From a virus, in IMG/VR virus record IMGVR_UViG_3300046787_000178, positions 1-24,277 of that record: a DNA stretch of 24,277 bases; one strand, given 5' to 3'. Positions within the stretch are counted from its first letter, which is position 1; every line of letters starts with the position of its first letter. The position numbers were made by a program, and so were the translations under genes. A model generated the notes under the pieces. That model saw nothing but the letters and a program-made list of their open reading frames with translations, did no database searches and was not told the DNA's origin. Below are positions 22,953 to 24,277 of this stretch, piece after piece.

Positions 22953-23639
22953 ATGACCCTTTTAATTGAAAAATATACCTATAGCAAGCTAACTAGAGAC
23001 GAAAGCACCGGCAAACGCTTGTATGCTACTCCTACCGGACACAAAGTTCCGTCAGTAACAACAATCCTAGACAAAACAAAACCTGCAGAAACTCGCATTG
23101 CACTAGCTAATTGGCGCAAAGCAGTCGGCGAGAAAAAAGCGCAGGAAATTACAACCGAAGCAGCCAATCGTGGTACTAGGATGCACAAGTATCTTGAAGA
23201 CTACGTTACACAAGGTTTCTTATCTCCTCCCGGTTCTAACCCATTTAGTCAGCAAAGCCATAAGATGGCAGAATGTATTATTGAAAAGGGGTTTGGGGCG
23301 GTATCTGAAGTTTGGGGTAACGAAGTACCCTTGTACTTTCCAGAACTATATGCGGGAACTACTGATTGCGTTGGCGTACACAACGGCGAACAGAGTATTC
23401 TAGATTACAAGCAAACTAACAAACCTAAGAAAATAGAGTATATTGACGATTATTTTATACAGCTAACAGCCTATGCGCTAGCACATAACGAAGTACACGG
23501 AACTAATATACGCAAAGGTGTTATTTTAATGTGTAGCAAGGACTTCGAATATCAAGAGTTTATCCTAGAACCCAAGGACTTTGACTACTGGACAGAGCGT
23601 TGGTGTAAGCGGGTGGAAGAATACTACCGCATGAACTGA
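22953..23639 (+). CDS. PD-(D/E)XK nuclease, Cas4/RecB-type exonuclease
   Basis: 228 residues. The nuclease core is clear: E-A-A-N-R-G-T-R-M-H (motif I helix), G-T-T-D-C-V-G (catalytic Asp), I-L-D-Y-K-Q-T-N (D-x-K motif) and Q-L-T-A-Y-A-L-A-H (the Q-x3-Y motif of RecB/Cas4). Such phage enzymes act in DNA repair, recombination or host-DNA breakdown. The start is ATG 22953: upstream reading hits a TAA in frame, and the next Met is past the catalytic helix. A sigma70-like promoter precedes it directly, so it may be an early or middle gene unlike its late-type neighbours. Confidence 0.88.
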   Translation: MTLLIEKYTYSKLTRDESTGKRLYATPTGHKVPSVTTILDKTKPAETRIALANWRKAVGEKKAQEITTEAANRGTRMHKYLEDYVTQGFLSPPGSNPFSQQSHKMAECIIEKGFGAVSEVWGNEVPLYFPELYAGTTDCVGVHNGEQSILDYKQTNKPKKIEYIDDYFIQLTAYALAHNEVHGTNIRKGVILMCSKDFEYQEFILEPKDFDYWTERWCKRVEEYYRMN

Positions 23640-23645
23640 TAAATA
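23638..23645 (+). promoter_or_regulatory. late-promoter-like motif GATAAATA overlapping a stop codon
   Basis: Shares two bases with the TGA at 23637-23639 and lies 20 bases before the tail gene start at 23666. Confidence 0.5.
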
Positions 23646-23665
23646 TCACATAAGAGGATATTTAC

Positions 23666-24277
23666 ATGGCTGTCGTACAAATTTCGAGGATTCAACTACG
23701 TAGAGGTAGAGCAAACGAGACCCCACTTCCACAGCTTGCTAGTGGTGAATTAGCATGGGCTATTGATACACAGGAGTTGTGGATCGGTAATGGTGCAGTA
23801 GGCGAAGGAGCTCCGGCAGTGGGAAATACTCGAGTGTTGACAGAAGCAGATGCTCCAACTCTGCTAAATGCAATTGAGTACACATATAAAAACGACACTG
23901 CTCCTATACAAACTGGAGCTACTGAAAACTTCCCTATTGTTCGCCCTGCACAAGATAAGTTAGACGAACACGTATCGGCAGCAGACTACGGAATTGTTCC
24001 TGGATCAACTGATCAATCTACTGCTATACAACGTGCAATTGACAACTTGTTTTTAGACAATGCAATTGCAGGAACAGAAAGCCGTGTAACGTTAGAATTT
24101 CCAGCAGGTGAATATACATTTGCGTCTACTATCTATTTGCCTAGCTATGTAACTATTGTAGGTGCAGGCAAGCAAAAAACTATTTTTAACTACACTGGTA
24201 TTGTAGCAGCATTTGAGTTTGTCAACGATACTTCAACTAAACTAGTAAGAAGTTCAATAGCTTCTACAACTTACAAC
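23666..24277 (+). CDS. tail protein with MTD-like N-terminus and pectate-lyase beta-helix (3' end cut)
   Basis: The first 204 residues of a longer gene, with an AAGAGG Shine-Dalgarno. The N-terminus has the tail-protein signature R-I-Q-L-R-R-G-R-A-N-E-T-P-L-P, then L-A-S-G-E-L-A-W-A-I-D-T-Q-E-L-W-I-G-N-G, as in the major tropism determinant N-terminal domain that attaches fibres to the virion. From about residue 103, V-S-A-A-D-Y-G-I-V-P-G-S-T-D-Q-S-T-A-I-Q begins a pectate-lyase-type right-handed beta-helix (V-T-L-E-F-P-A-G-E-Y-T-F, I-Y-L-P-S-Y-V-T-I-V-G-A-G). It is probably a tail spike or adhesin with a glycan-degrading or glycan-binding role. Confidence 0.87.
   Translation, partial: MAVVQISRIQLRRGRANETPLPQLASGELAWAIDTQELWIGNGAVGEGAPAVGNTRVLTEADAPTLLNAIEYTYKNDTAPIQTGATENFPIVRPAQDKLDEHVSAADYGIVPGSTDQSTAIQRAIDNLFLDNAIAGTESRVTLEFPAGEYTFASTIYLPSYVTIVGAGKQKTIFNYTGIVAAFEFVNDTSTKLVRSSIASTTYN

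Overview
The window looks like part of a large tailed bacteriophage genome of the T4-like myovirus kind. The DNA is low in GC by eye and genes are packed with ATGA or TAATG overlaps. Recurrent TAAATA motifs of the T4 late-promoter type sit just upstream of gene clusters. Contents include a collagen-like tail fibre with its chaperone, an MTD/beta-helix tail protein, virion proteins, a lambda-R-type lysin, and many small proteins of the sort seen in marine T4-like phages. The host is probably an alphaproteobacterium, because the phage carries a 5-aminolevulinate synthase (Shemin/C4 haem pathway, typical of that class) and phasin-like proteins. Phage type and host are inferences; no replication, portal or capsid hallmark gene lies inside the window.

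Layout. 1-4291 (+): end of a sugar-nucleotide epimerase (HldD-like), a small basic protein, a three-domain SGNH/PG-binding/GH104 lysin, an AlgH/YqgE protein, an HNH endonuclease, a radical SAM enzyme and a DUF454 membrane protein. 4324-8024 (+): tail-fibre module (connector-like protein, 1031-aa collagen/beta-roll fibre, assembly chaperone). 8059-10055 (+): exported staphylococcal-type nuclease, a 54-aa membrane miniprotein, an MRASEF protein, a lipoprotein and a small helical protein. 10042-11238 (-): 5-aminolevulinate synthase. 11280-13700 (+): virion-type and conserved phage proteins. 13780-15208 (-): two small phasin-like/helical proteins, a GNAT acetyltransferase, a 33-aa miniprotein and a DUF3563-like protein. 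15334-18020 (+): two nucleotidyltransferase-superfamily candidates (one NTase fold, one KxDG ligase-like) and companions. 18126-19605: individually terminated small genes. 19635-22915 (+): a second NTase and a chain of small genes, ending in an acidic coiled-coil protein with a convincing -1 programmed frameshift signal. 22953-24277 (+): PD-(D/E)XK exonuclease and the start of a tail protein cut by the window edge.

Three themes stand out. (1) At least five proteins, and possibly about eleven, begin with a short M-[RK]-x-x-E-[FIL] peptide, often followed by [L/I]-x-E. It resembles the T4 capsid-targeting sequence removed by the prohead protease, so these proteins (lysin, ligase-like enzyme, NTase and others) may be packaged in the head and injected. 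(2) Expression control is unusually readable: TAAATA late promoters fused to stop codons, candidate leaderless starts, hairpins at predicted 5' ends, and a promoter-dependent hairpin over the start of the fibre operon. (3) Recoding: a textbook A AAA AAG slippery site with stem-loop at 22583-22627, and a second gene (20350-21044) whose frame changes without an obvious slippery site.
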